NCBI GenBank assembly: GCA_964390805.1
Contig: CAYMKL010000095.1
Coordinates: forward strand, 1-27,214
Length of the DNA: 27,214 nt
Direction: 5' to 3'
DNA from: CAYMKL01 sp964390805
GTDB lineage: Bacteria > Chloroflexota > Anaerolineae > VGOG01
Shown here: positions 14,240 through 22,981 of the stretch, piece by piece
Layout: every line of letters starts with the position of its first letter
Numbering within the stretch: position 1 is the first letter of the stretch
The notes under the pieces: model-generated
The model's database searches: none
What the model was told of the DNA's origin: nothing
What the model saw: only the letters and a program-made list of their open reading frames with translations
Translations under genes and position numbers: made by a program

Positions 14240-16954
14240 TCAGGCTTTGGCTTCCACAGCCGGAGTGTAGCTTTGATAGTCATCCCGACCCCGATCCTTA
14301 GCACGGTACATGGCAATGTCCGCGTTCTTCATCAGCGTATCACCGTCCTCACCATCCTCAGGGTAGATGGCAATCCCAATACTGGTTGTGGTACGCAGTT
14401 CGTGGCCATCAAAGACAAACGGCCTTCGAAAAGCTCCCAGGATTTTCTGGGCAATTGCGGCTGCATCTTCGCTTCCTACGAGTTCTGGCAACAACAGCAT
14501 GAATTCGTCGCCGCCCATACGAGCGATAGTATCGCCCTCACGCAGAAGGCTGGTCAGTCGCTCGCCAACAACTTGCAGCAACTGGTCTCCCACGTTATGC
14601 CCCAACGTATCGTTAACATCCTTGAAATGGTCCAGGTCGAGCAACATCACAGCCAGCTTTTGCCGCTTGCGGTGCGCGTGGGCCAGTGACAGGTGGAGGC
14701 GGTCATTGAACAGTCGCCGGTTGGGCAGGCCGGTGAGCTCGTCGTGATGAGCTATTCGTTTGATGGTCTCCTCCACCCGCTTGCGCTCTGCAATCTCCCG
14801 CTGCGCCCGCTCGTACAATCGCGCGTTCTCGATGGCCACAGCCGCCTGGTTGGCGAAGATAGCCAGCAGATCCAGATGCTCGGGGGCGAAGGCACCGTAT
14901 CGGGTAACGTTGTCCAAGGTCAGTGTGCCTATGGTCTTATCCCGGACGACGAGAGGGGCACAAAGGGCGGACTTCTCATCGTGCACTTCCGGCAGATCAA
15001 TCGGCTTGGTGCGCTGGTCGGCCTTCACGTCGCCGATGATGACAGGTTGCCGGTGAGCAAAGACCCAGCCGGTGTATCCTTCGCCAGGCTTGAAATGCGC
15101 TGCGGCGACGGTCTCAGGGCTGAAGCCAACACTGGCCCGCACCACCAGCTCTTCTCGCTCTTCGTCCAGGAGATGCAGCGTTCCCTTTTCAGCAGGGCCT
15201 AATGTGGCTATAGCGGCCTCGATAACCCGGCGCAGCACCTCGTCTACCTCAAGCGTGGAAGTGATGTTCCGGCTGATCTCCAGCAGCGAATTCATTTCCC
15301 GCAGGCGATGCTGAACCTCTTCGTACAGCCTCGCGTTCTCGATGCCGATGGCTGCCTGTTGAGCAAGCAGGCTCAGCAATTCGGCGTCGGCCAGTGAGAA
15401 AGTGTGCGGCGGGTCCGCCAGTACGTCCAACACCCCCAGGAACTCCCCACCCCAGCGAACTGGCACGCCCACCGTGGCCCTGAAGGGGTAGTCCTCATAG
15501 ACAGCCGCCCGCCCCTCCCATTGCTCGTAGTCGTCCACGATGAGCGGCTCACCGGTCTCCCAGACCTTGCCGGAGAGACCCTCTCCCCGCCGAAGAACGG
15601 TCCCGATAGGCGCCAGGTCAGGGCCGACAGCCACGGCCCACTCCAGCACGTCCTGCTCCGCTTGGTAAAGGTAGAGGCCACCGTAGGTCCCGTCCAACAG
15701 TTCGATGGCCCGCGAGACGATGGAGCGGAGGAGAGCATCCAGGTCCAACTCGGCGGTGAGCTCCAGGCTCACCTGCCGTAACGCCTCCAACTGGGCCGTG
15801 TGCCGCCGAATCTCCTCCTCCGTCCGCTTGCGCTCGGTGATGTCAATCGTCTGGAGAACAACACCCTGGAATTTCCCTCCTTTATCTCTAAGCCGCTCCC
15901 AGGAGCTTGAAGCATACCATACTTCTCCGTTCTTTTTCACCGCTTTATACTCGAAGTTCTTGCCTCCCACCCCTTCGCGGAAGGCGCGATCAAAGACCTC
16001 CCTCGCCCTCGGTGTGTCATCCTCATGCACCCACCATCTAATTCCACTTAGTAGCTCTTCTTGAGTGTAGCCAGTAATCTCCTCACAGTTAGGGCTGACA
16101 TAGATGTTGTTGCCCTTCGCATCACTGATATGAAGGAGACTGGGGGCTGTCTCAACGAGAGTTCTGAACCGTTCCTCCGAGTGCAGCAGTGCCTCCTCTG
16201 CCCGCTTGCGCTCGGTGATGTCCATGACGGCGCCCTGTATGGCGGGCTTCCCGCCGTACTCGATGCGGCTGGCGAACATCTCCAGCCAACACACCGTCCC
16301 GTCCTTTCGAATTCCGCGACACTCGTAGCGGGGAGACACCGGCTTCCCTGCCAAGCGATCCCGAAAGCGCCCCCAGACGAGTGCTTGATCTTCAGGGTGT
16401 ATCGTCGCCTTCACCTCTTCAGGTGAAAGGGACAGCAACTCCTCAGTAGTGTATCCGGATATCTCCGCGAAGGCGGTATTGGTGAAGACGATGCGAGAGT
16501 CTCGGACAACTACCAGTCCCTGAAGTGACAGCTCGACCAATGTCCGATATTTCTCCTCCGATTCCCGCAGCGCCTCCTCCGCCCTATGCTTGTAAAGAGC
16601 CACCTCAATGGCAGTGTGTAGTTCCCTTTCTTGAAACGGTTTGATGATATAGCCGTAGGGCTCCGTTGCCTTCGCTCGCTGCAATGTGTCCTCGTCGGCG
16701 TAAGCAGTGAGATAGACCACCGGAATGTCGAAACGGACACGGATCTCTTCGGCGGCTTCTACACCATCCACATCCCCTTTTAGCCTGATATCCATCAGCA
16801 CCAGATCCGGTCGCGTCTCCCTTGCTTTCTCAATGGCTTCTTCTCCATAAGAGGCCACACCACAAACAGCATATCCCAAACTCTGCAACCCGTCTCGTAG
16901 TTCCAGCACTACAATGTTGTCATCTTCGACAACCAGGATCTGTGCCTTGGCCAT
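14240..16954 (-). CDS. Response regulator REC-PAS-PAS-GAF-GAF-GGDEF diguanylate cyclase
   Basis: A soluble response regulator of 904 residues, predicted to make cyclic di-GMP when phosphorylated or when its PAS/GAF sensors are occupied. The start at MAKAQILVVEDD (ATG 16954) is preceded by GGGAGGG and lies 13 nt after the stop of the upstream kinase; a longer frame is rejected. REC is 1-120, with D11/D12, D55, T83 and K105. The PAS domains are at about 135-255 and 260-380. GAF1 (about 395-550) is a near copy of a GAF in the gene at 19793-22966. GAF2 is at about 565-715. The GGDEF motif at 814-818 is intact, with REGD five residues before as an I-site. The REC domain and the upstream HK3 make a natural phosphotransfer pair. 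Confidence 0.94.
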   Translation of the reverse strand: MAKAQILVVEDDNIVVLELRDGLQSLGYAVCGVASYGEEAIEKARETRPDLVLMDIRLKGDVDGVEAAEEIRVRFDIPVVYLTAYADEDTLQRAKATEPYGYIIKPFQERELHTAIEVALYKHRAEEALRESEEKYRTLVELSLQGLVVVRDSRIVFTNTAFAEISGYTTEELLSLSPEEVKATIHPEDQALVWGRFRDRLAGKPVSPRYECRGIRKDGTVCWLEMFASRIEYGGKPAIQGAVMDITERKRAEEALLHSEERFRTLVETAPSLLHISDAKGNNIYVSPNCEEITGYTQEELLSGIRWWVHEDDTPRAREVFDRAFREGVGGKNFEYKAVKKNGEVWYASSSWERLRDKGGKFQGVVLQTIDITERKRTEEEIRRHTAQLEALRQVSLELTAELDLDALLRSIVSRAIELLDGTYGGLYLYQAEQDVLEWAVAVGPDLAPIGTVLRRGEGLSGKVWETGEPLIVDDYEQWEGRAAVYEDYPFRATVGVPVRWGGEFLGVLDVLADPPHTFSLADAELLSLLAQQAAIGIENARLYEEVQHRLREMNSLLEISRNITSTLEVDEVLRRVIEAAIATLGPAEKGTLHLLDEEREELVVRASVGFSPETVAAAHFKPGEGYTGWVFAHRQPVIIGDVKADQRTKPIDLPEVHDEKSALCAPLVVRDKTIGTLTLDNVTRYGAFAPEHLDLLAIFANQAAVAIENARLYERAQREIAERKRVEETIKRIAHHDELTGLPNRRLFNDRLHLSLAHAHRKRQKLAVMLLDLDHFKDVNDTLGHNVGDQLLQVVGERLTSLLREGDTIARMGGDEFMLLLPELVGSEDAAAIAQKILGAFRRPFVFDGHELRTTTSIGIAIYPEDGEDGDTLMKNADIAMYRAKDRGRDDYQSYTPAVEAKA

Positions 16955-16967
16955 GGTTACCCTCCCA

Positions 16968-19772
16968 TTACTTCGGTTCGGCAAATGTCACCTCGAATGC
17001 CGTTCCACCGCTTCTATCCAGCTTGATGGTGCCCTCAAGCTGATGGACTAGCGTGCTTACCAATTGCAAACCTAATGTCTTGGTGTTTCGAAAGTCCAAG
17101 TCTGTCGGGAAGCCAACACCGTTATCCCTGATTACCAGCCTAAACTGACCATCATTCGCACGAAACTCGATGTGGATTTCGCCTTCCCTGCCATCGGGAA
17201 AAGCATGTTTCAGGGAATTGGAAACCAGCTCGTTGATGATCAATCCACAAGGAATGGCTGTGTCAACACCCAGGAAAACATCCTCCACCTGGATCCTCAG
17301 TTTGGTGACATTCGTGTTGACGCCATACGACCGGAACAGATGATTTACCAGGCTTCGGACGTACTTAGCGAAGTCAACCCTCGCCAGGTCTTGGGATTGA
17401 TACAGCCTTTCGTGGACCAGGGCCATGGATCTGACACGGTTCTGGCTGTCCTGCAAGATCTCAAGGGACCGTTGATCTTTGACATTCTTGGACTGAAGGT
17501 AGAGCAGACTGGAGATGACCTGCAGATTGTTTTTGACCCGATGGTGAATCTCCTTCAGCAGCACCTCCTTCTCTCTGAGCGAGGTCTTGATTTGCCCCTC
17601 GGCCCGCACCCGCTCGGTGATTTCTTGCTGGGCTTGCTCGTACAGCCGCGCGTTCTCAATGGCAATGGCTGCCTGGTTGGCGAAAGCCATTGCTAGTTGA
17701 ACCTCCTCAGCAGTGTAAGGGCGCACCTCCTCCCGATCCACGGCGATCATGCCAATGACCTCATCCTTCACCATCAGCGGCACCCCCAACCAAGATCGAA
17801 CGCGGTCCGACCCGTAGGTATCCGCCTCGTCCTTGAAGTGAGAGTAATCCTGAGTGACGTCCTCGATGGCGAGCGGCGCTTTGGTCGTGACCACTCGATG
17901 GTTGGGGAATTTGGGGTCGAGCGGAAAGACCAGGCCCACTACCTTGTCCGGCTTCTCGAATCCTTGGCAGGCCACGATTTCCAAACGCTCACCCTTCGAC
18001 GGCTCGATTGAGCGGCTTGACTGAGCTCGCCGAAATCTCTCCGAAGTCGGGCTCAGGGCATCGTCCTGCAGTCGTTGGATAGAAACGCTGTCGTAGGGAA
18101 TCACCTGTCGCAGTTGCTGCAGAATCAACTCCAGCACTTCATCTAGCTCCAGGGTCGAGCTGAGAACGGCGGAGGCCTGGCGCAAAGTCTCTGCGATGTA
18201 GCGCCGCTCCTGCTCGGCCTCGTACAGCCGGGCGTTCTCAATGGCGGCAGCGGCGTGGTCGGCGAAGGCACGCAAGGTTTCGGCGTGAGCCTGGGTGAAG
18301 AAGCCAGGGGTGGCGCTGTCCACGTTCAGGAAACCAATCACCTCACCTCGCACGATAATGGGCGCCGCCGCATACGAGCGCAGCCACTCCGTCAACGGCA
18401 CGTGGATCCAGCCAGGGTAGGTGGCGGTATCAGGAATGACCATCGGCTCCCTACTGTCCATCATCTGTTGGAGGCTGGCCACTTCGGGGATGCGCAAGAC
18501 GACCGTAGAGACCAACTCCTCTCCGCCGAACCGCTCGTAGCCGCGCCAGCGGACGATGAGCACCTGGGCGCCATCAATGAGCATGATGTTGGTCGCATCG
18601 TTGGGAACGACGCGGCTGACCTGCTCCAGGATGCGGTCCAGCACCTGGTCGGGGTCCAGGGTACTACTGACGACAGCAGCCGCCTCCTCCAGGGCCTCAG
18701 CCATGTCACGCTCCCGGCGCAGCGCCTCCTCCGCCCGCACCCGCCCGGTGATGTCGCGCAGGACGACCACCCGGCCTACGAGGCGGCCACGCCAGTCAAC
18801 CAGAGGGGAGATGCGCACGTCATAGATACGCATCTCGCCTGCCTTCCCTAGCTCCACTTCTTTACCTACCTTGGCCCCATTGAGGGGGGATTCCATTTGG
18901 CTAGGCCAATGAGGCCATAGCTCTTCCATGGGTTGTCCAATGGTCTCCGAAAGGGTGTGACCGATCAGGTGTCGAGCAACAGGGTTTAGGTCCACAATGC
19001 GGTTCTGTGCGTCCAACACAATGACCCCATCAATCATGCTTTCGACAACGACCCCGCGCGCCACCGGCACAATGTATCCCAGCCGCAAGCGATAGATAGT
19101 AAATGCCACTGTCAGGCCGCCCACGATAAACCCCAACGATGTCGGGACGAATTTCGGCAAGGGGCTCAGTTTGAACACATCAAGCATGGACCCCAGCCAC
19201 GGAAGGAGTGCGCCAAACACCAATGCGCTGACTTGCCAGCGGTAAAAGTGGCGCGAGCGAATGAACATCTGAATATACAGGAAGGTAGCGAGTAGTAGCA
19301 ATATACACGAATATACCACGAAGACCCAGAATCCTACGCCGTAGATCTTATCGAATACCAAGAATGGGCCATCTGTGTCCAGCCAGACGTGGCGCCAGAT
19401 CAGACCGTGGGCCTCGTTGGTGAAGGCCAGCAGCAGAGTGATGAGGGGCACGATGCTGAGCAGAGCCAGGGTGCGACGCGTCAGCCATTTCTCGCGGCCG
19501 ATGTAGTGCAGTGTATAGACCAACCACGCTGTCGGCGCGATGGCGAGGCCCACGTATTGCATCTTGTTCCAAAATAGCTTGATCGGCAGGTTGGTGCTCC
19601 CTATTTCCAGTGTGTACGCCACCATCAATTCGGCGCAGGTCAACAGAACCAACGCTCCTGCTCGGGAAGCTGGCCTGTGACGGCGCTGCCAAAGGATGTA
19701 GAGCGCCGTTATGATTAACGTAGCCGCTGCCACGAGCGGCAGGATCGTGTAAGGTGTCCATTGCCAGGCCAT
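16968..19772 (-). CDS. Membrane sensor histidine kinase HK3: 7TM-PAS-GAF-GAF-HisKA_2-HATPase
   Basis: This 934-residue kinase starts with a seven-helix N-terminal region of the histKA_7TM type (about 1-215). A PAS domain (about 225-340, VLDAQNRIVDLNP) and two GAF domains (about 355-520 and 525-720) follow. The HisKA_2 dimerisation segment has EIHHRVKNN (H743/H744; His744 is the likely phospho-acceptor). The HATPase domain carries the N-box NELVSNSLKH, the G1 box DNGVGF and the G2 box LGLQLV. The second GAF has an extra stretch of about 24 residues (ALSPTSERFRRAQSSRSIEP) encoded by a REP-like insertion that its paralogue at 19793-22966 lacks. The gene lies 20 nt after its upstream neighbour and 13 nt before its likely partner, the REC-GGDEF gene. 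The ATG 19772 start is supported by GAGGT upstream. Confidence 0.94.
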   Translation of the reverse strand: MAWQWTPYTILPLVAAATLIITALYILWQRRHRPASRAGALVLLTCAELMVAYTLEIGSTNLPIKLFWNKMQYVGLAIAPTAWLVYTLHYIGREKWLTRRTLALLSIVPLITLLLAFTNEAHGLIWRHVWLDTDGPFLVFDKIYGVGFWVFVVYSCILLLLATFLYIQMFIRSRHFYRWQVSALVFGALLPWLGSMLDVFKLSPLPKFVPTSLGFIVGGLTVAFTIYRLRLGYIVPVARGVVVESMIDGVIVLDAQNRIVDLNPVARHLIGHTLSETIGQPMEELWPHWPSQMESPLNGAKVGKEVELGKAGEMRIYDVRISPLVDWRGRLVGRVVVLRDITGRVRAEEALRRERDMAEALEEAAAVVSSTLDPDQVLDRILEQVSRVVPNDATNIMLIDGAQVLIVRWRGYERFGGEELVSTVVLRIPEVASLQQMMDSREPMVIPDTATYPGWIHVPLTEWLRSYAAAPIIVRGEVIGFLNVDSATPGFFTQAHAETLRAFADHAAAAIENARLYEAEQERRYIAETLRQASAVLSSTLELDEVLELILQQLRQVIPYDSVSIQRLQDDALSPTSERFRRAQSSRSIEPSKGERLEIVACQGFEKPDKVVGLVFPLDPKFPNHRVVTTKAPLAIEDVTQDYSHFKDEADTYGSDRVRSWLGVPLMVKDEVIGMIAVDREEVRPYTAEEVQLAMAFANQAAIAIENARLYEQAQQEITERVRAEGQIKTSLREKEVLLKEIHHRVKNNLQVISSLLYLQSKNVKDQRSLEILQDSQNRVRSMALVHERLYQSQDLARVDFAKYVRSLVNHLFRSYGVNTNVTKLRIQVEDVFLGVDTAIPCGLIINELVSNSLKHAFPDGREGEIHIEFRANDGQFRLVIRDNGVGFPTDLDFRNTKTLGLQLVSTLVHQLEGTIKLDRSGGTAFEVTFAEPK
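17991..18066. repeat. REP-like insertion inside the second GAF domain of HK3
   Basis: Relative to the homologous GAF coding sequence near 20660-20680, HK3 has about 72 extra bases here, exactly 24 codons. The edges carry CCCTTCGACGGCTCG and GTCGGGCTCAGGGCA, and CTGAGC and GCTCAG half-palindromes lie within. These match the same repeat family as 8037-8057 and 8613-8643. The reading frame is kept. Confidence 0.65.
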
Positions 19773-19792
19773 AATTCTACCTCAATTGGTGG

Positions 19793-22700
19793 TTATCCCA
19801 TCTTCGCCCAGGCGCAGACCCTGTTTCCCTGCTTCTTGGCCTCAAGAAGGGCCATGTCGGCCGCCTTCACCAGGGCCTCGGAGTCCACCGCGTCCTCAGG
19901 GCAGGCGGCCACCCCCAGGCTAATGGTGACCTTGCTGCTGAACCCCTCCTCGCCCGGGAAACGATGTCCCTCTACGCTTGTCTTGATCCGCTCCGCCAGG
20001 GCCACTGCCTGCTTCTTGTCGGTGTGGGGGAGGAAGATGACAAATTCGTCACCGCCGTACCGGGCAGCGATGTCCACCTGGCGGATGTCTCGTGCTAGTA
20101 TCTGGACCAACTCCCCCAGTAGGGCATCCCCTACCAAGTGGCCATAGGTGTCGTTGTAGGCTTTGAAACCGTCAATGTCCAGCATGATCAAGGAGACGAG
20201 GTCATCATAGCGGTTAACTGACCCCACCTCCCTCTCTAGCAGCTCATAGAAATGACGGCGGTTGTAGAGACCTGTCAGCCCGTCGGTGATGGACAGGTGC
20301 TTGGCCTCTTGGTAGAGCCGCGCATTCTCGATGGCCATGGCAGCCTGGTTGGCAAAGGCCATTGCCAGTTGCGTCTCCTCAGTAGTATAAGGCTGCACCT
20401 CCTGCCGATCAACGGCGATCATGCCGATGACCTCGCCCTTCACTATCAGCGGTACCCCCAACCAGGAACGGATGCGGCCCGATTCATAGCTATCCGCCTC
20501 CTCCTTGAAGTGAGGGTAATCCTGAATGACGTCCTCAATGGCGAGCGGCGCTTTGGTCGTGATCACGTGATAGTTGGGGAACTTGGGGTCGAGCGGAAAG
20601 ACCAGGCCCACCACCTTGTCCGGCTCCTCGAATCCCTGGCAGACCACGATTTCCAGACGTTCGTGCTGAAGTCGCTGGACAGAAGCGCTGTCGTAGGGTA
20701 TCACCTGTTGCAGTTGCTCCAGGATCAGCCCCAGTACTTCATCTAGCTCCAGGGTAGAGCTGAGAACCGTGGATGCCTGGCGCAAGGTCTCTGCGATGTG
20801 GCGCCGCTTCTGCTCCGCCTGGAAGATGAAGCTGTTCTGGAGGGCAAGGGCCAACGCATCGGTGATCTGCTGGAGGACCGGCAATTGGTCCTCCCGGAAC
20901 AGGCCCGTATCACTGCCGCCCAGGTTGAGCGCCCCGAATACCTCGCCACCAACCAGTAACGGCAGGGTGAGCCTTGAGCGAAGGCCAGTCTGATAGAGGG
21001 CTTGCTCAAACGGGAAGTGTGTCTCTGTGCTCAGATCGGCGGTCAGGTGGGGGCAACCGGCCTTGAGGCTCTCCAGCACGGCGGTGGCCGAGAGCGGCAT
21101 CACGTCTCCCTCCCCCGGCATGGGTAAGGGGGACTCCAGGACAGACGTAATGAACTGCTCGCCAGCCTCGTCTATCATTACCAGGTTCACCAGGTCGCAG
21201 CCGGTGAGGTCCTGCAGCCCCTCCACCAAGAGGGGGAAAGCTTCACGGACGTCCGGGGTGTTGAGGGCATAGGCGATGCGACTCACTGTCTCCTGCTCCA
21301 GGGCACGCCGCTGGCTCTCTTCGTACAACCGGGCGTTCTCAATGGCGATGGCCGCCTGGGTGGCGAACAGACTCAGCAGTTCAGCATTGGCCGAGGAGAA
21401 GGTGTGCGGAGGGTCGGCCAGCACGTCCAACACCCCCAGGAACTTGTCCCCCCAGCGAATCGGCACCCCCACTGTGGCCCTGAAGGGATAGCCCTCGTAG
21501 ACGGCCGCCCGCCATCCCCAAGCCTGGTAGTCGTCTACGATGAGCGGCTCGCCCGTCTCCCAGACCTTGCCCGAGAGGCCCTCACCCCGCTGGAGGATGG
21601 TCCCGATAGGCGCCAGGTTCGGGCCGACAGCCATGGCCCACTCCAGCACGTCCCGCTCCGGTCGGTAGAGGTAGAGGCCGCCCGAGTCTCCGCCCACCAG
21701 TTCCACTGCCCGCGAGACGATGGAGTGGAGAAGAGCGGCCAGGTCCAACTGGGCGGTGAGTTCCAGGCCCACCTGACGTAGCGCCTCCAACTGGGCAGTG
21801 TGCTGACGGAGTGATTGCTCTGCCCGCTTGCGGTCCGTGATGTCGTGGACTATCGTAATAACCCGATGGGCTCTTCTCTCCTCATCGAGGATTGGGATCT
21901 TGCGCGTCTCCGTCCACGCAATGCGCTGCCCCACTTCCGTTGACTCCTCGGTAACAAGCGGCTCGCCGGTTTCCAATACCTGTTTATACTCCTCGCGAAC
22001 CCTGGCCGAGAGGAAGGGAAATAACTCAAAGATGTCTTTACCGGTTAGATCCCCCTCGATCCCGAGTTTAGTGACACGCCTGAGAAACGCCTCGTTAAAC
22101 AGAGCGAGCCGCAAGTCGCGGTCAACGACGTGGACGAGATCACTCATCGCGTTGATCGTCGTACGGTACCGCTCCTCGCTCTCCCGCAGCGCCTCCTCCG
22201 CCCGCTTGCGGTCGCTGATGTCACGGAAGACCAAAACCACACCGGTGACGTTTCCTTTGTCATCCCTGATGGGCGCAGCGCTGTCATCAATAGGTGTTTC
22301 CTCCCCGTCCTTGGCAATGAGTATGGAATGATCCGCCAGACCGATAACAATGCCCTCACGCATTGCCCTCGTCGCTGGATTCTCAGCAAGGGTGCGTGTT
22401 TGTTCGTTTACGATATTGAATACCCCTGTCAAATCTTTCCCCAAAGCCTTTTCCTGCTTCCAACCCGTCAGGGCCTCGGCAACGGGATTCATAAATGTTA
22501 CCAATCCCTTCTCATCGGTGGCTATCACAGCATCGCCTATACTTCTCAGTGTGGTGGCAAGCCATCGCTCACTCTCTTTTAGTTTCCTTTCCACCTTGTG
22601 CTTGTAAAGGGCCACCTCAATGGCAGTGTGTAATTCCCTTTCTTCCAGCGGTTTGATGATATAGCCATAGGGCTCCGTTACCTTCGCTCGCTGCAACGTG

Positions 22701-22966
22701 TTCTCATCGGCATAGGCCGTGAGATAGACCACCGGAATGTCGAAACGGACATGGATTTCCTCGGCAGCTTCTATGCCATCCACAGCCCCTTTTAACCTGA
22801 TGTCCATCAGCACCAAATCCGGGCGCATCTCTGCCGCCTTCTTGATGGCTTCCTCTCCGTAAGAAGCTACAGCAGCAACAGTGTATCCCAACCCCTGCAA
22901 CCTGTCTCGCAGGTCCATTACGGTGATATTGTCATCCTCGACAATCAGGATCTGTGCCTTGGCCAT
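19793..22966 (-). CDS. Response regulator REC-PAS-PAS-GAF-GAF-GAF-GGDEF diguanylate cyclase
   Basis: The largest protein of the operon (1057 residues) is predicted to make cyclic di-GMP. REC is at 1-120 with D11/D12, D55, T83 and K105. PAS domains lie at about 135-265 and 266-385. Three GAF domains follow at about 400-560, 565-715 and 725-880. GAF1 closely matches that of the 14240-16954 protein, and GAF3 matches the second GAF of HK3. The GGDEF domain is intact at 971-975, with RQVD (962-965) as I-site. This GGDEF belongs to a different subgroup (LTGLYNRRHF, SLIMLDIDGFK) from the other two (LTGLPNRRLF, MLLDLDHFK), so it was not copied from them recently. ATG 22966 has GGAAGGGGG upstream and lies 15 nt after the HK2 stop. 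Confidence 0.94.
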   Translation of the reverse strand: MAKAQILIVEDDNITVMDLRDRLQGLGYTVAAVASYGEEAIKKAAEMRPDLVLMDIRLKGAVDGIEAAEEIHVRFDIPVVYLTAYADENTLQRAKVTEPYGYIIKPLEERELHTAIEVALYKHKVERKLKESERWLATTLRSIGDAVIATDEKGLVTFMNPVAEALTGWKQEKALGKDLTGVFNIVNEQTRTLAENPATRAMREGIVIGLADHSILIAKDGEETPIDDSAAPIRDDKGNVTGVVLVFRDISDRKRAEEALRESEERYRTTINAMSDLVHVVDRDLRLALFNEAFLRRVTKLGIEGDLTGKDIFELFPFLSARVREEYKQVLETGEPLVTEESTEVGQRIAWTETRKIPILDEERRAHRVITIVHDITDRKRAEQSLRQHTAQLEALRQVGLELTAQLDLAALLHSIVSRAVELVGGDSGGLYLYRPERDVLEWAMAVGPNLAPIGTILQRGEGLSGKVWETGEPLIVDDYQAWGWRAAVYEGYPFRATVGVPIRWGDKFLGVLDVLADPPHTFSSANAELLSLFATQAAIAIENARLYEESQRRALEQETVSRIAYALNTPDVREAFPLLVEGLQDLTGCDLVNLVMIDEAGEQFITSVLESPLPMPGEGDVMPLSATAVLESLKAGCPHLTADLSTETHFPFEQALYQTGLRSRLTLPLLVGGEVFGALNLGGSDTGLFREDQLPVLQQITDALALALQNSFIFQAEQKRRHIAETLRQASTVLSSTLELDEVLGLILEQLQQVIPYDSASVQRLQHERLEIVVCQGFEEPDKVVGLVFPLDPKFPNYHVITTKAPLAIEDVIQDYPHFKEEADSYESGRIRSWLGVPLIVKGEVIGMIAVDRQEVQPYTTEETQLAMAFANQAAMAIENARLYQEAKHLSITDGLTGLYNRRHFYELLEREVGSVNRYDDLVSLIMLDIDGFKAYNDTYGHLVGDALLGELVQILARDIRQVDIAARYGGDEFVIFLPHTDKKQAVALAERIKTSVEGHRFPGEEGFSSKVTISLGVAACPEDAVDSEALVKAADMALLEAKKQGNRVCAWAKMG

Positions 22967-22981
22967 GGTATCCCCCTTCCT

